Counted from the first letter of the stretch, positions 1 through 11,302 are shown. The stretch: DNA of 64,000 nt from Peribacillus glennii (GCF_003429105.1 NZ_QVTD01000006.1:1-64000); one strand, 5' to 3'. Notes: generated from the sequence alone by a model not told the origin. Made by a program: numbers and translations.

Positions 1-106
1 AGTATAAAGAAATTGGGTGTTTGCGTGTTTTTTCATGCACTCCCGAATTGTGCCTGCACCCCAACAAATATTATAGAGCCTTATTTTAATAACTAGAATG
101 CAAATC

Positions 107-144
107 AAAAAAAAGCCAGCACCTGTTTTTCAGGGCTGGCTTTT
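107..144 (-). terminator. Rho-independent terminator of codY
   Basis: Just past the codY stop, read on the minus strand, AGCCAGC (135-141) pairs with GCTGGCT (114-120), extended by CCTG/CAGG, and is followed by a run of eight T. The plus strand also ends in TTTT, so it may act weakly both ways. Positions 1-106 beyond it hold no gene; the only promoter-like element is a TATAAT on the minus strand with no good -35. Confidence 0.85.
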
Positions 145-149
145 GGATA

Positions 150-929
150 TTAATGATTTTTTATTTTTTCAAGTTCCATAAGAAACTTGTCATTCAGTAC
201 CTTAATATAGGTTCCTTTCATTCCTAGCGAGCGGGATTCAATGACTCCCGCACTTTCAAGCTTTCTTAAGGCATTGACGATCACGGATCGCGTAATGCCG
301 ACACGGTCCGCGATTTTGGAAGCAACCAATAGCCCTTCTGAGCCCTTTAATTCTTCAAAGATGTGTTCGATTGCCTCAAGCTCACTGTATGAAAGGGAGC
401 TGATCGCCATTTGAACCACAGCCTTGCTTCTTGCTTCTTCCTCGATCTCTTCCGCCTTTTCGCGCAGGATTTCCATACCGACAACGGTTGCCCCGTATTC
501 CGCCAGGATCAGATCATCATCGTGGAATTTTTCTTGAAGACGGGCAAGGATTAATGTACCTAAGCGTTCGCCGCCGCCAATAATAGGCACTACAGTGGTA
601 TACCCGCTTGCAAACAATTCTTTATTCTCGACAGGAAATGCTGTATACTCGCTCTCGATGCCCAGATTTGGCGATGTTTCCTGGACATTGAATAGACTTT
701 TAGTATATTCTTCAGGAAATTGCCTGTCTTCGAGCATTTGGATCATCCGTTCATTTTCAATTTGCTGATTGATCGCAAACCCCAACAATTTTCCTCGCCT
801 TGATACAACAAACACATTCGATTCGATTACTTCACTAAGGCTTTCTGCCATTTCCTTAAAATTGACCGGTTTCCCGGCTGCGTTTTGAAGCATAGCATTA
901 ATCTTTCTCGTTTTTCCCAATAATTCCAT
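150..929 (-). CDS. codY: GTP-sensing transcriptional pleiotropic repressor CodY
   Basis: CodY is a DNA-binding repressor that senses branched-chain amino acids and GTP and controls nutrient-limitation, motility and competence genes. The 259-residue protein has the usual length: an N-terminal GAF ligand domain (about 1-155), a linker helix, and a C-terminal winged helix-turn-helix, where the stretch [16 protein letters not shown] is the recognition region and is almost invariant in Bacillus. The start at 929 is chosen over an in-frame codon 18 residues upstream because AGGAGG sits just before it and the family begins here ([14 protein letters not shown]). It is the last gene of the xerC-hslV-hslU-codY cluster, 168 bp after hslU, and ends in a clear terminator. 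Confidence 0.97.
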   Translation of the reverse strand: MELLGKTRKINAMLQNAAGKPVNFKEMAESLSEVIESNVFVVSRRGKLLGFAINQQIENERMIQMLEDRQFPEEYTKSLFNVQETSPNLGIESEYTAFPVENKELFASGYTTVVPIIGGGERLGTLILARLQEKFHDDDLILAEYGATVVGMEILREKAEEIEEEARSKAVVQMAISSLSYSELEAIEHIFEELKGSEGLLVASKIADRVGITRSVIVNALRKLESAGVIESRSLGMKGTYIKVLNDKFLMELEKIKNH

Positions 930-1097
930 TACAAAATTTCCTCCTAGAAAATACAAAATTCCTTTTGCTGCAGCTGTGATCATTACTTATTCGCCGAATT
1001 ATTTCGTACGATTAGAGGAAATCTCACTTTCATTCCGAACGTACCCGCTATCCGGTTCATCATTGCCAACAGCTTCTCCAACTTGCTGGAAGATGGC

Positions 1098-2510
1098 TTA
1101 CAAAATAAACTGGCTGAGATCTTTGTCTCTCGAAATAGAGCCAAGTTTTTCTTCCACATACTGAGGCGTGATGGTTATTTTCTCCATCGTAATATCAGGA
1201 GCTTCGAAGGATAGATCCTCCAAAAGCCTTTCCATGATGGTATGAAGCCTTCTTGCCCCGATATTATCCGTATTTTGGTTAACTTCAAAAGCCACTTCTG
1301 CAATCTTACGTATAGCATCGTCAGAAAATTCAATTTCTATACCTTCTGTTTCCAATAATGCTGTGTATTGCTTTAATAATGCAGTATCAGGCTCATGCAG
1401 GATACGGACGAAGTCTTCCACGGTCAATTTTTTGAGTTCCACCCTGATCGGGAATCTTCCTTGCAGCTCGGGGATTAAATCCGATGGTTTGGCGATATGG
1501 AAAGCCCCTGCAGCAATGAAAAGGACATGGTCTGTCTTAACTGATCCATATTTGGTGACGACCGTTGACCCTTCCACGATCGGCAGTATGTCACGCTGGA
1601 CTCCCTCTCTGGAAACATCAGCGGATGAACCGCCGGATTGCTTGCTGGCAATTTTATCAATTTCATCAATAAAAATAATTCCAGCCTGCTCAGCCCGGAA
1701 TATGGCTTCACTTGTAACCTCATCCATATCGATAAGTTTGCCTGCCTCTTCATTGGCCAGGACCGTCCTTGCTTCACTTACCTTCAACTTGCGTTTTTTT
1801 CGTTTCTTCGGCATTAAGCTTCCTAACGCGTCCTGCATGTTCATGCCCATTTGTTCCATTCCCGAACCCTGCAGCATATCAAACATTGATGGCTGCTGTT
1901 CTTCCACTTCAACGGTCACGATTTCGTCTTCCAATTCACCATTAAAGAGTTTTTCTTCGACTATCCGTCTTTTTTGGTACAGGCTGGAATCGTCATCACT
2001 GCCATTATCACTTTCCGGCTGTCCATTTCCTGCCCCGCCAAAGAATACTTCAAGCGGGTTTTTAAAATTGTTCTGCTTCTTCGCCGAAGGAACAAGAAGC
2101 TCCACGAGCCTTCTGTTGGCATTTTGTTCTGCCCGTTCCTTCACACTGGCTTTCTTTTCTTCCTTTACCAATCGTACGGATGTTTCCACAAGGTCACGCA
2201 CCATTGATTCAACATCTCTTCCGACGTATCCTACCTCTGTGAACTTCGTAGCCTCGACTTTAACAAAGGGAGCCCTTACCAATTTAGCGATGCGCCTGGC
2301 TATTTCGGTCTTCCCTACTCCTGTGGGACCAATCATCAGAATATTTTTGGGAACAACTTCATCCCGAAGCTGTTCCGTTAACAGACTGCGGCGATACCGG
2401 TTTCTGAGGGCGACAGCGACAGCCCGTTTCGCTTCCTTTTGTCCCACGATATGTTGGTCGAGTTTCTCGACAATTTGCCTTGGGGTTAAATTCGCTTGGT
2501 TATCTTTCAT
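1098..2510 (-). CDS. hslU: ATP-dependent protease ATPase subunit HslU (ClpY)
   Basis: HslU is the AAA+ unfoldase that feeds proteins into the HslV peptidase in the cytoplasm. The 470-residue protein has Walker A GPTGVGKT at 61-68, the family's intermediate domain (roughly 110-250, acidic and Gln-rich), Walker B IIFIDEID, and the C-terminal sensor region [15 protein letters not shown]; it ends in FIL, the type of hydrophobic tail that docks into HslV. Length is close to the 467 residues typical of Bacillus. A ribosome site GGGAGAGG precedes the ATG, and hslV lies 15 bp upstream, so the two are co-translated from one message. Confidence 0.97.
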   Translation of the reverse strand: MKDNQANLTPRQIVEKLDQHIVGQKEAKRAVAVALRNRYRRSLLTEQLRDEVVPKNILMIGPTGVGKTEIARRIAKLVRAPFVKVEATKFTEVGYVGRDVESMVRDLVETSVRLVKEEKKASVKERAEQNANRRLVELLVPSAKKQNNFKNPLEVFFGGAGNGQPESDNGSDDDSSLYQKRRIVEEKLFNGELEDEIVTVEVEEQQPSMFDMLQGSGMEQMGMNMQDALGSLMPKKRKKRKLKVSEARTVLANEEAGKLIDMDEVTSEAIFRAEQAGIIFIDEIDKIASKQSGGSSADVSREGVQRDILPIVEGSTVVTKYGSVKTDHVLFIAAGAFHIAKPSDLIPELQGRFPIRVELKKLTVEDFVRILHEPDTALLKQYTALLETEGIEIEFSDDAIRKIAEVAFEVNQNTDNIGARRLHTIMERLLEDLSFEAPDITMEKITITPQYVEEKLGSISRDKDLSQFIL

Positions 2511-2525
2511 ACCGGCCTCTCCCTT

Positions 2526-3068
2526 CTACAATTCTTCAACGATGATATTAGAATTCGTATACACACATATCTCTGCTGCAATTTCAAGCGACGCCCTCGC
2601 TATTTCCTTCGCAGAAAGATGGTCGCCCGAGAAACGCTTCAATGCCCTTCCCGCTGAAAGGGCATAATTGCCTCCTGACCCAATCGCAAGTACGCCATCA
2701 TCAGGTTCTATCACTTCACCGGTTCCGGAAACAAGCAGTAGATTCTCTTTGTCCATCACGATCAGCATCGCTTCCAGCCTTCTCAGCACTTTATCGCTTC
2801 GCCATAGTTTCGCCAATTCCACTGATGCGCGCTGCAGGTTCCCATTGTATTCTTCCAGCTTTGCTTCGAACAATTCGAACAATGTAAAAGCGTCAGCAAC
2901 AGAGCCGGCAAAACCAGCAAGCACTCTACCGCCAAAAATCTTTCTTACTTTCCTTGCCGTATGTTTCATCACAACAGCATTTCCCATCGTCACCTGGCCG
3001 TCTCCGGACATGGCGCATTCTCCTTTGTGGTGGACAGCGAATATCGTCGTTGCATGAAAATTTCCCAT
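2526..3068 (-). CDS. hslV: ATP-dependent protease peptidase subunit HslV (ClpQ/CodW)
   Basis: HslV forms the double-ring peptidase of the HslVU protease; the fold is that of proteasome beta subunits with an N-terminal nucleophile. The 180-residue product keeps family blocks such as [21 protein letters not shown] and [16 protein letters not shown]. It starts [10 protein letters not shown], so the conserved Thr-Thr pair lies at 7-8 behind a five-to-six-residue leader instead of directly after Met, and the Ser-Ser that follows Met in B. subtilis CodW is Gly-Asn here. Ribosome site AAAGGAGA. It sits between xerC and hslU as in the B. subtilis codVWXY operon. Confidence 0.96.
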   Translation of the reverse strand: MGNFHATTIFAVHHKGECAMSGDGQVTMGNAVVMKHTARKVRKIFGGRVLAGFAGSVADAFTLFELFEAKLEEYNGNLQRASVELAKLWRSDKVLRRLEAMLIVMDKENLLLVSGTGEVIEPDDGVLAIGSGGNYALSAGRALKRFSGDHLSAKEIARASLEIAAEICVYTNSNIIVEEL

Positions 3069-3090
3069 AACAGTCTCCTTTCAAGGACAT

Positions 3091-3993
3091 CTAAGCACGC
3101 GGGTGAGTTGCATTATATACCTTTTTCAGCTGGTCCTTTGTCACGTGCGTATAAATTTGTGTTGAAGAAATTTTTGAGTGGCCAAGAAGTTCCTGGACAG
3201 TCCGCAAGTCCGCACCGTTATTCAGTAAATGCGTAGCAAAGGAATGCCGGAGCATATGCGGGTGAAGAGTTCCTTCACTGGCAGCCTTTTTAATCAGGCC
3301 ATTTAGGATATAACTCACGCCCCTTGGAGTCAGGGCATCGCCGCGAAAGTTGACAAATAAATGGGAGTGCCCATTCTTGGCGGAATCATACAAGGCATCC
3401 CTGCCTTCTTTTATGTAACACTGAATGGCATCCTTAGCAAAACTGCCAAACGGTACGTAACGGTCCTTTTTGCCTTTTCCATGTATTAAAACCGTACCAA
3501 GTGAAAAATCGATATCCTCCATTTTAATGCTGCAGCACTCGCTGACACGGATACCAGTAGCATAGAGAAGCTCAAGCAAGGCTGAATCCCTGAGGCCCAG
3601 CGGAGTATCCTTATCCAAAGAAGAGAACAGCTTATTCATTTCCTCTTCATACATGAACCTTGGAAGCATTTGGTCTTTTTTTGGCAGGGATACGAGCGCA
3701 AAGGGATTTTCTTTTGCCATTCCTTCCCGCATCATAAACTTATAAAAGCTGCGAAGGCACGAGGTCTTCCGCGCCACGGAACGTTTGGAAAGGCCCCTCC
3801 CATACAGCACTGTTAAATATAATCTCGCATCTGAATATTGAACCGCCTGCAAACCTTCGATTCCTTGTTCAGATGTGAACAAGGAAAATTCCCTAATATC
3901 CTTGCTATAGTTATCAATGGTATATTGCGAGCAATTTTTTTCGATTTGCAGGTATTCAAAAAATTGTTGTAAGGAAAGGCTTTGTTCTTCCAT
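3091..3993 (-). CDS. xerC: Tyrosine recombinase XerC (CodV)
   Basis: XerC is a site-specific tyrosine recombinase that, with XerD, resolves chromosome dimers at dif during division. In the 300-residue protein the N-terminal SAM-like DNA-binding domain covers about 1-95; the catalytic domain carries Arg149 (in ATGIRVSE), Lys173, His246 and Arg249 (HPHMLRH), His272 (LLGH) and the nucleophile Tyr281 (STQIYTHV). The ATG at 3993 is preferred over one 14 codons upstream because GGGGGG-type ribosome site lies before it and homologues begin there. First gene of the xerC-hslVU-codY cluster, 67 bp downstream of trmFO. Confidence 0.95.
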   Translation of the reverse strand: MEEQSLSLQQFFEYLQIEKNCSQYTIDNYSKDIREFSLFTSEQGIEGLQAVQYSDARLYLTVLYGRGLSKRSVARKTSCLRSFYKFMMREGMAKENPFALVSLPKKDQMLPRFMYEEEMNKLFSSLDKDTPLGLRDSALLELLYATGIRVSECCSIKMEDIDFSLGTVLIHGKGKKDRYVPFGSFAKDAIQCYIKEGRDALYDSAKNGHSHLFVNFRGDALTPRGVSYILNGLIKKAASEGTLHPHMLRHSFATHLLNNGADLRTVQELLGHSKISSTQIYTHVTKDQLKKVYNATHPRA

Positions 3994-4060
3994 GACTTTT
4001 CCCCCCTTGTCGCGAAGGCTACTAAATATTATCATATTTTAAAAACGCAGGCAAATGAAT

Positions 4061-5368
4061 TTACAAACTCTTCACAAAATTCCGAATCATTTCCAACGCC
4101 CGGTTTGCATGCATTTCATTGCGTTCTTTCTTGCCTTTGATCTTCTCTTCCAAATCAGGGAACAGTCCAAAATTTGCATTCATCGGCTGGAATGTCTTCG
4201 CGTTTGTTGAGGTAATATAGCGTGCCATACTGCCCATCGCCGTTTCTGCCGGAAACACCACCGTATCAAGACCTTCAGCGATCCTTGCAGCGTTTATGCC
4301 CGCAATCAACCCTGATGCCGCTGATTCAACATAACCTTCAACACCGGTCATCTGGCCGGCAAAAAATAAATCCTTCCGGTTTCTGAATTGATACGTAGGG
4401 AGTAAAACCTTAGGTGAGTTGATGAACGTATTCCGATGCATGACACCATAACGCACAATCTCAGCATTCTCAAGGCCTGGGATCAACTGAATGACTTCTT
4501 TTTGAGGCCCCCATTTTAAATGTGTCTGAAACCCGACAATATTATATAATGTCCCTGCGGCATCGTCCTGCCTTAGCTGTATAACCGCATATGGCCTTTT
4601 ACCTGTTTTTGGGTCCTCTAATCCAACCGGCTTGAGCGGCCCGAACAACATCGTCTTTTTCCCTCGTGATGCCATGACCTCAACAGGCATGCAGCCCTCA
4701 AAGAAAATCTCTTTTTCGAACTCTTTTAACGGTACGGTTTCGGCGGCTATCAGAGCCTCATAGAAGCGATTGAATTCTTCTTCGTTCATCGGACAGTTTA
4801 AATAGGCGGCTTCACCCTTGTCATACCTGGATTTCAAGTAAACCTTATCCATATCTATGCTGTCTTTTTCGATAATCGGGGCTGCGGCATCATAAAAGTA
4901 TAAATACTCCTCTTCCATAATCTCCTTTAATTTGTGTGAAAGCGACTCGCTCGTAAGCGGCCCGGTTGCGATCACGGTCGGACCTTCCGGAATCTCGGTA
5001 ACCTCCTCGTTCAGCACGGTAACATTCGGGTGATTTTTCACCATTTCCGTGACTCTGCCGGCAAATTCATGGCGATCTACAGCGAGTGCGCCTCCGGCCG
5101 GAACCGAAGATGCGTCCGCCGAGGCAATGATCACTGAGTCAAGTTGACGCATTTCTTCCTTTAAAACCCCTACAGCATTTGTCAGTGCATTGGCGCGAAG
5201 CGAGTTGCTGCAGACAAGCTCGGCAAATTTATCCGTATGATGTGCCGGAGTTTGTTTTACCGGGCGCATTTCATATAGCTTTACCTTGAGGCCCCGTTTA
5301 GCAAGCTGCCACGCCGCTTCACTTCCCGCAAGCCCTGCACCGATAACATTAACAATTGTTTCTTTCAT
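4061..5368 (-). CDS. trmFO: Methylenetetrahydrofolate-tRNA-(uracil-5-)-methyltransferase TrmFO
   Basis: TrmFO makes 5-methyluridine at position 54 of tRNA using methylenetetrahydrofolate and FAD. The 435-residue protein starts with the FAD-binding dinucleotide motif GAGLAGSE (10-17) and has the family signature blocks [14 protein letters not shown] (with a conserved Cys), [15 protein letters not shown] (second conserved Cys), and the C-terminal FAD site [16 protein letters not shown]. Start at 5368 follows GGGAGG; a frame extension of 36 codons upstream has no family match. A good sigma-A promoter lies about 120 bp upstream, so trmFO-xerC-hslVU-codY may form one unit separate from topA. Confidence 0.97.
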   Translation of the reverse strand: MKETIVNVIGAGLAGSEAAWQLAKRGLKVKLYEMRPVKQTPAHHTDKFAELVCSNSLRANALTNAVGVLKEEMRQLDSVIIASADASSVPAGGALAVDRHEFAGRVTEMVKNHPNVTVLNEEVTEIPEGPTVIATGPLTSESLSHKLKEIMEEEYLYFYDAAAPIIEKDSIDMDKVYLKSRYDKGEAAYLNCPMNEEEFNRFYEALIAAETVPLKEFEKEIFFEGCMPVEVMASRGKKTMLFGPLKPVGLEDPKTGKRPYAVIQLRQDDAAGTLYNIVGFQTHLKWGPQKEVIQLIPGLENAEIVRYGVMHRNTFINSPKVLLPTYQFRNRKDLFFAGQMTGVEGYVESAASGLIAGINAARIAEGLDTVVFPAETAMGSMARYITSTNAKTFQPMNANFGLFPDLEEKIKGKKERNEMHANRALEMIRNFVKSL

Positions 5369-5490
5369 TGTACGAACCTCCCTGTAAACATATGCTAAAA
5401 CTTGCTTCTTTACGAATTTATTTCCTTTCATTATTGTTGCCAAAATAATTATGTATGAAAATGCATAAATGCACATGGCAGCAAAGAAAA

Positions 5491-5520
5491 ATTATATACC
5501 GGGCGACAGCCGTGTGTCCA
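5491..5520 (-). promoter_or_regulatory. Sigma-A promoter upstream of trmFO
   Basis: On the minus strand TGGACA (5515-5520) is separated by 18 bp from a perfect TATAAT (5491-5496). Transcription would start near 5484, giving a leader of about 115 nt before trmFO. The -35 differs from TTGACA at one base. Confidence 0.65.
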
Positions 5521-5746
5521 CTGCATTGTACAATACGTATAAAAAAGAAGAAAGTTTCACGCTTGAATCGAAGGCATTGTTGATCACTAGTATTTAATGA
5601 TTTTTTGTTTACCTTGCAAAGAAACAGGGATAGATGACCAGTGCCAATTACGAATCAACAGGATGCACTTTTAACATTGTTGGATTCTGTGTAAAACCTC
5701 GGTTTCACACAAATTAGCAATAAAACGGGTATTGAACTTAGCAATA

Positions 5747-5770
5747 GAAAAAGACGAGCGGTTGCTCGCC
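5747..5770 (-). terminator. Terminator of topA
   Basis: CGAGC (minus strand) with loop AACC and GCTCG, followed by TCTTTTTC, directly after the topA stop codon. Arms are 5755-5759 and 5764-5768. Confidence 0.75.
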
Positions 5771-5775
5771 TTCCC

Positions 5776-7851
5776 TTAACTTTGCGGCGCTTCCTTGTAG
5801 TCACACTGCATGCACTGCACCTGGACGCCTTTTTTCAGCTTTTTCTCAACCAGGGTGCCTTCGCATTTCGGGCATGGCCGAGGCAGCGGCTTATCCCAGG
5901 AGATGAATTCACAGGCAGGATAACGGTCACAGCCGTAAAAAATCCGACGCTTTTTACTTTTTCTTTCAATTATATTGCCTTCCTTGCAGTTCGGGCACTT
6001 TACGCCTATTTCCTTGACGATTGGTTTTGTATTGCGGCAATCTGGGAAATTGCTGCAAGCCATGAATTTACCATAGCGTCCCATTTTAAAGACCATCGGG
6101 CTTCCGCAATTCTCGCAATCCTCACCTGCCGGTTCATCTTTGATTTCTACCTTTTCCATTTCTGCTTCCGCTTTTTCCAAGTGGGTTTCGAACTTTCGGT
6201 AAAACTCATCGATTACTTTGATCCATTCGACTTTTCCCTCTTCAACACTGTCAAACTCCTGCTCCATTTTGGCGGTGAATTCAACATCCAGTATGTCAGG
6301 AAAGAATTCGAGAACTAATTCAAGTACAATCTCCCCAAGCTCTGTAGGAACAAAGCGTTTATTATCAAGGGCAACGTAGCCCCTTTTCTGAATGGTATCC
6401 AACGTAGGCGCATAAGTCGAAGGTCGGCCTATTCCAAGCTCCTCAAGTGTTTTTACCAGCCGGGCTTCGGTATACCGGGGAGGGGGCTGGGTAAAATGCT
6501 GTTTTGGTTCGATATCCTTGCCTATGACTTTATCGCCTTCCTTTAAATCAGGCAGCATATTCTCTTTTTCTTCTACGGAATCGTCAGAACCTTCAACGTA
6601 CACTTTCATAAAACCGGGAAATTTCACTTTTGATCCGGTTGCGCGGAAAATGACTTCCCCGTTTTTTAGGTCAACGCTCATTGTATCCATGACGGCCGGA
6701 GCCATTTGGCTTGCAACAAAGCGTTCCCAAATGAGCTTGTATAGCCTGAATTGATCCCGTGAAAGAAAATCTTTTACCGTGTTAGGGTCCCTCAAAGTGC
6801 TTGTTGGGCGCACCGCTTCGTGGGCGTCCTGGGCACCCGTTTGCTTTTTTTCTTTTCTTTCATTCGCTTGAAGGAAGTCTTTCCCGTAGGTTTGCTCAAT
6901 ATAGCCGGCTGCTTCGGCTTTTGCAACCTCGGATATACGCGTTGAGTCGGTTCTCATATACGTAATCAAACCGACGGTCCCTTCCTTGCCAAGCTCAATG
7001 CCTTCGTATAGCTGCTGGGCCAGCATCATCGTTTTCCTCGCCCGGAAGTTTAATTTCCTTGCAGCTTCCTGCTGGAGGGAAGAAGTCGTGAATGGAGCGG
7101 CAGGGTTGCGTTTGCGTTCTTTTTTTGAAACGGCTGTTATTTCAAAATCATTGCCGCTGATGCTGCCTACTACTTTTTTTACATCTTCCTCCGAATGGAG
7201 GTCTTTTCGTTCACCGTTTATACTGAAGAACGACGCTTCAAATTGATCTCGTCCCTTAATGAAATCTGCCTTGATTGTCCAATATTCTTCCGGCACAAAA
7301 TCTTTGATTTCTTTTTCACGGTCAATGATCATCCTGACAGCAACCGACTGTACCCTGCCCGCGCTTAAACCCTTTTTGACCTTTTTCCATAGAAGCGGTG
7401 AGATATTATAGCCTACCAGGCGGTCCAAAACCCGCCGTGCCTGCTGTGCATCGACCAGGTTCATGTTAATCGGCCGCGGAGTTTTGAACGATTCCTTGAT
7501 TGCATCTTTAGTTATTTCGTTAAATACGACGCGGCAGTCTGAATGGATATCGACATCAAGGCTGTGTGCCAGATGCCAGGCAATAGCCTCTCCCTCTCTG
7601 TCGGGGTCAGCCGCGAGATAAATTTTCTTCGCTTTTTTTGCCGCTGATTTCAATTCTTTTAACACGGGGCCTTTCCCGCGGATCGTGATATATTTTGGTT
7701 CATATTCGTGTTCCACATCAACGCCCATTTGGCTCTTGGGCAAATCCCTGACATGGCCCATTGAAGCCCTGACCTTATATTTCTTTCCCAAATAGCGTTC
7801 TATTGTTTTCGCCTTGGCCGGCGATTCTACAATCACTAAGTAATCAGACAT
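5776..7851 (-). CDS. topA: DNA topoisomerase I
   Basis: TopA relaxes negative supercoils by passing one strand through a transient 5'-phosphotyrosine break. The 691-residue protein has the TOPRIM domain (Glu9 in [16 protein letters not shown] at 82-88), the catalytic Tyr298 in [10 protein letters not shown], and the GRPSTYAPT block. The C-terminus carries three four-cysteine zinc modules, beginning near CENCGSP, CPNCKEG and CPKCEGT. Length equals that of B. subtilis TopA. Ribosome site GAGGAGG and its own promoter (7892-7921) lie upstream; a terminator follows. Confidence 0.98.
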   Translation of the reverse strand: MSDYLVIVESPAKAKTIERYLGKKYKVRASMGHVRDLPKSQMGVDVEHEYEPKYITIRGKGPVLKELKSAAKKAKKIYLAADPDREGEAIAWHLAHSLDVDIHSDCRVVFNEITKDAIKESFKTPRPINMNLVDAQQARRVLDRLVGYNISPLLWKKVKKGLSAGRVQSVAVRMIIDREKEIKDFVPEEYWTIKADFIKGRDQFEASFFSINGERKDLHSEEDVKKVVGSISGNDFEITAVSKKERKRNPAAPFTTSSLQQEAARKLNFRARKTMMLAQQLYEGIELGKEGTVGLITYMRTDSTRISEVAKAEAAGYIEQTYGKDFLQANERKEKKQTGAQDAHEAVRPTSTLRDPNTVKDFLSRDQFRLYKLIWERFVASQMAPAVMDTMSVDLKNGEVIFRATGSKVKFPGFMKVYVEGSDDSVEEKENMLPDLKEGDKVIGKDIEPKQHFTQPPPRYTEARLVKTLEELGIGRPSTYAPTLDTIQKRGYVALDNKRFVPTELGEIVLELVLEFFPDILDVEFTAKMEQEFDSVEEGKVEWIKVIDEFYRKFETHLEKAEAEMEKVEIKDEPAGEDCENCGSPMVFKMGRYGKFMACSNFPDCRNTKPIVKEIGVKCPNCKEGNIIERKSKKRRIFYGCDRYPACEFISWDKPLPRPCPKCEGTLVEKKLKKGVQVQCMQCDYKEAPQS

Positions 7852-8174
7852 TCAAAAAATCCTCCTCAAAGAGGTAATATAAATCTTCACTATTATTAAT
7901 CATTGAAAATTCTTTTGTCAATAAACTTTATTTCAAGTCTACTCTTGCAGACAAGAGAAAAATTTCAAATAGCTTGCCATAATCAGTGCCTGCCTGCAAA
8001 ATTTATAACAGTTTACTGATTATTTCAACCTTTTTATAAAAAAAAATCAGCCGCCTTTAGAAACATCTTTATAAATAGCCATTTTTTAAGCATTATATAA
8101 CGTCTTTTTTCAAATGATACACGTTTCTTTTGCGAAAATGAAGAAAGAAAGAGTTCAACCCGTCGATCATCATT
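7852..8174. other. 323-bp AT-rich gap between dprA and topA
   Basis: No gene seen. The topA end holds its promoter and ribosome site. The rest is A/T rich, with a TTTTTATAAAAAAAAA stretch around 8033-8047 that has no matching stem, so I do not call a terminator for dprA. Confidence 0.6.
7892..7921 (-). promoter_or_regulatory. Sigma-A promoter of topA
   Basis: Perfect TTGACA (7916-7921, minus strand), 18-bp spacer, AATAAT (7892-7897, five of six). It would give a short leader of about 35 nt to the topA start. Confidence 0.65.
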
Positions 8175-9050
8175 TCAATGCCTTTTGAATTCCACTTCGA
8201 TATCTCCTGCGTGCAGTACCATTTTGGCCCCATCCTGGATCATTAAGTTTGAACCATATGAAAGTTCGCTAGTAACATTACCCGGCAGGGCGAATACATC
8301 CCTGCCATGCTCTAGGGCATACTGGGCGGTAATGAGCGAACCGCTGTGCTGCTTTGCTTCTATTATAAATACACCCTGCGATAGACCGCTGATGATACGG
8401 TTCCTCATTGGAAACATCCATGGCTCGGGGCGCCGCTGGGGCGGAATCTCTGAAATCAGCAAACCTTTTTTCATGATTTCAATGGCTAAAGGCATGTTTT
8501 CCTTCGGATAGATATAAAAATGCCCTCCTCCAAGCACTCCTATCGTCTTTCCTTTTTCATCCAGGGAAATCTTGTGTGATAGGGCATCAATACCAGCCGC
8601 GGCCCCGCTATTGATGACAAAACCTTTTTTGATAAGAGGCGGCAAAATCAATTTCAGTGCTTCCTGCCCATACAAAGAAGGTTTTCGGGCTCCTACTACC
8701 CCCAGGGCTGGAGTATCCCCCAATAAACTTCTTCGGCCTTTCAAATAAAGCACCCAGGGAGGGTCATATATTTGTTTTAATAGATAAGGATAATCACTGT
8801 CCATAATGGTCATGCATTCAATTTCGTTGCTGGCATATTGCCGGATTTGCTTTTCTATTTCAATGGAGTGAAGGTCTGAGAGAAATGGTTGAAGATTCGA
8901 TGGGGAAAGGGTAAGGATTTCCTGCCATTCGGCTGTGGTCCAATGATACATATGCGTGAGGGATGGATCGTGTGACAAAACCTTCCTGATAGACTTCCAA
9001 CCGATCCCGCGGCAATGGTGCAAGTGGATTAATCTTTCGCGGATTTTCAT
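8175..9050 (-). CDS. dprA: DNA-processing protein DprA (Smf)
   Basis: DprA binds incoming single-stranded DNA during transformation and loads RecA; it is also kept in bacteria not known to be competent. The 291-residue protein has a helical N-terminal part (about 1-70) and a Rossmann-like core with LGVVGARKPSLYG, INSGAAAGIDALSH, IGVLGGGHFYIYP and PMRNRIISGLS, all family hallmarks. The winged-helix C-terminal extension found in some DprA proteins is absent, as in B. subtilis. Ribosome site AAGGAG precedes the ATG. Lies 120 bp after sucD and its terminator. Confidence 0.95.
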   Translation of the reverse strand: MKIRERLIHLHHCRGIGWKSIRKVLSHDPSLTHMYHWTTAEWQEILTLSPSNLQPFLSDLHSIEIEKQIRQYASNEIECMTIMDSDYPYLLKQIYDPPWVLYLKGRRSLLGDTPALGVVGARKPSLYGQEALKLILPPLIKKGFVINSGAAAGIDALSHKISLDEKGKTIGVLGGGHFYIYPKENMPLAIEIMKKGLLISEIPPQRRPEPWMFPMRNRIISGLSQGVFIIEAKQHSGSLITAQYALEHGRDVFALPGNVTSELSYGSNLMIQDGAKMVLHAGDIEVEFKRH

Positions 9051-9127
9051 GAAACGGTCACTCCTTGTAAGAGAATGGAAAAAATAAACACCGAGTGGGA
9101 GAAATATGGGGGCTATCGGGGGATGTA

Positions 9128-9160
9128 GTAAAAGCCGCCCCCCAAAAACGAGGGACGACT
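9128..9160 (-). terminator. Terminator after sucCD
   Basis: On the minus strand GTCGTCCC (9152-9159) pairs, with two G-U pairs, with GGGGCGGC (9134-9141), then TTTTACTAC. The T tract is short, so read-through into dprA is plausible. Confidence 0.6.
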
Positions 9161-9170
9161 GCCATCTGAA

Positions 9171-10073
9171 TTAGTGTGTTTTACATTTATCGTAAATGCC
9201 TTTTTCTTTAAGGACAGAAATTAAAGTTTCTCCCATTACCGAAGGAGTCTCTGCAACCTTAATGCCGCATTCGTTCATGACGCGGATTTTTTCATCAGCT
9301 GTACCTTTGCCTCCGGAAATGATGGCACCAGCATGGCCCATGCGTTTTCCAGGAGGGGCAGTACGTCCGCCAATGAAGCCGACAACAGGTTTGGTCATAT
9401 TATCCTTAACCCACTGCGCCGCTTCTTCTTCGGCAGTACCGCCGATTTCACCGATCATGATGACCGCATAGGTTTCAGGGTCTTCATTGAATGCTTTCAA
9501 AACGTCGATAAAGTCTGTTCCGTTAACCGGGTCTCCACCGATGCCTACCGCTGTAGTCTGTCCGATTCCGGACTGTGACAGCTGGTGAACCGCTTCATAT
9601 GTCAGCGTTCCGGAACGGGAAACAACGCCTACATGCCCTTTTGTATGGATGTATCCAGGCATGATGCCGATTTTGCATTCATCCGGAGTGATGACACCCG
9701 GGCAGTTCGGCCCGACAAGGCGGGTCTTTTTGCCTTCCATATAGCGCTTCACTTTCACCATATCCAGAACAGGGATGTGCTCTGTGATACAAATGGCGAT
9801 ATCCAGTTCTGCATCTACAGCTTCAAGAATTGCATCAGCTGCGAATGGAGCCGGAACATAGATGACCGATGCATTAGCGCCTGTTGCTTCCCTAGCTTCG
9901 GAAACTGTGTTGAAAACAGGCACTCCTTCCACTTCTGTACCGCCTTTGCCCGGTGTTACGCCCGCCACGATTTTTGTGCCGTATTCAAGCATTTGTTTTG
10001 TATGAAATAAAGCCGTTGAACCAGTGATACCCTGAACAATGACTTTTGTGTCTTTATTAATAAAAACGCTCAT
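9171..10073 (-). CDS. sucD: Succinyl-CoA ligase (ADP-forming), alpha subunit
   Basis: SucD with SucC converts succinyl-CoA to succinate with substrate-level phosphorylation in the TCA cycle. The 300-residue protein has an N-terminal CoA-binding Rossmann domain ([12 protein letters not shown]) and a ligase domain whose active-site histidine, phosphorylated in catalysis, is His247 in [19 protein letters not shown] at 121-128 is the family block. Start has GGGGGG-type ribosome site; 18 bp after sucC, so the subunits are made from one message. Confidence 0.98.
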   Translation of the reverse strand: MSVFINKDTKVIVQGITGSTALFHTKQMLEYGTKIVAGVTPGKGGTEVEGVPVFNTVSEAREATGANASVIYVPAPFAADAILEAVDAELDIAICITEHIPVLDMVKVKRYMEGKKTRLVGPNCPGVITPDECKIGIMPGYIHTKGHVGVVSRSGTLTYEAVHQLSQSGIGQTTAVGIGGDPVNGTDFIDVLKAFNEDPETYAVIMIGEIGGTAEEEAAQWVKDNMTKPVVGFIGGRTAPPGKRMGHAGAIISGGKGTADEKIRVMNECGIKVAETPSVMGETLISVLKEKGIYDKCKTH

Positions 10074-10091
10074 TATGGTCCCCCCTGCCTA

Positions 10092-11252
10092 TTATCCTAC
10101 AAGCTCTACGATTTTTTCTGCACCGTCTGCCATAGATTCAGCAGGCGTAATGTTCAAACCAGATTCTCTTAAAATCTTTTTGCCCAGGTCCACGTTCGTG
10201 CCTTCCAGACGGACAACAAGCGGTACCTCGAGTCCAAGCTGGTTGGCAGCCTCCACTACACCTTCCGCGATGACATCACACTTCATGATGCCCCCGAAAA
10301 TGTTTACAAAAATCCCTTTGACATTTTCATCGGAAAGGATGATTTTGAATGCTTCGGTAACCTTTTCGGCTGTAGCGCCGCCCCCAACATCAAGGAAGTT
10401 GGCAGGATCTCCACCGTAATGCTTAATAATGTCCATCGTTGCCATTGCAAGACCGGCACCATTGACCATACAGCCGATATTTCCATCAAGGGAGATATAG
10501 CTCAGGTCATATTTGGAAGCTTCTATTTCCTTTGGATCTTCTTCTTCCAAATCACGGTATTCCAGAATATCTTTATGGCGGTAAAGGGCGTTTGAATCGA
10601 AGTTCAACTTCGCATCCAATGCCATTACGTTGCCATCACCCGTAACTACAAGCGGATTGATTTCTGCGATAGAGCAGTCTTTTTCAATGAAAGCAGTATA
10701 AAGGCCGGTCATGAATTTAACGGCTTTATTAACAAGTTCTTTAGGAATGTTTATATTGAATGCGATTCTCCTAGCTTGATAGCCTGTAAGGCCGACGACC
10801 GGATCGATATATTCCTTGAAAATCTTTTCCGGTGTTTTTTCTGCTACCTCTTCGATTTCAGTACCGCCTTCTTCAGATGCCATCAGAACAACACAAGATG
10901 TGGCGCGGTCCAAAACAAGGCCGACATAATATTCCTTCTTGATGTCACAGCCTTCCTCAATCAGTAAGCGCTTTACTTCTTTGCCTTCCGGTCCTGTCTG
11001 GTGTGTAACAAGCGTTTTTCCCAGGATTTCCTGTGCATATGTACGTGCTTCATCAAGATTCTTCGCAACCTTGACCCCGCCGGCTTTACCCCGGCCACCC
11101 GCATGGATTTGCGCCTTGACGACTACTACTTCCGAACCCAGTTCCTTGGCAGCTTCCACTGCTTCATCAACAGTAAATGCCACACGGCCATTCGGTACAG
11201 ATACCCCGTATTGTCTGAGGATTTCTTTCCCCTGATACTCGTGGATATTCAT
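10092..11252 (-). CDS. sucC: Succinyl-CoA ligase (ADP-forming), beta subunit
   Basis: The beta subunit carries the nucleotide-binding ATP-grasp domain and the succinate site. The 386-residue sequence begins [17 protein letters not shown], with [21 protein letters not shown] and [12 protein letters not shown], all diagnostic. AGGAGG lies 6 bases before the ATG. A sigma-A promoter (11394-11422) and a short leader hairpin (11303-11320) lie upstream. First gene of sucC-sucD-(dprA). Confidence 0.98.
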   Translation of the reverse strand: MNIHEYQGKEILRQYGVSVPNGRVAFTVDEAVEAAKELGSEVVVVKAQIHAGGRGKAGGVKVAKNLDEARTYAQEILGKTLVTHQTGPEGKEVKRLLIEEGCDIKKEYYVGLVLDRATSCVVLMASEEGGTEIEEVAEKTPEKIFKEYIDPVVGLTGYQARRIAFNINIPKELVNKAVKFMTGLYTAFIEKDCSIAEINPLVVTGDGNVMALDAKLNFDSNALYRHKDILEYRDLEEEDPKEIEASKYDLSYISLDGNIGCMVNGAGLAMATMDIIKHYGGDPANFLDVGGGATAEKVTEAFKIILSDENVKGIFVNIFGGIMKCDVIAEGVVEAANQLGLEVPLVVRLEGTNVDLGKKILRESGLNITPAESMADGAEKIVELVG

Positions 11253-11302
11253 TTCCCATCCTCCTTGTCAACTATTGCAATTTTGAAAAATGATTATATT
11301 TT

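Larger units (their letters stand above)
5369..5775. other. 407-bp intergenic region between topA and trmFO
   Basis: No gene is supported here. It contains the topA terminator (5747-5770), an imperfect inverted repeat at 5690-5713 (TGTGT and AAACC arms around TC) and the trmFO promoter (5491-5520). The remaining AT-rich sequence shows no recognisable motif. Confidence 0.7.
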
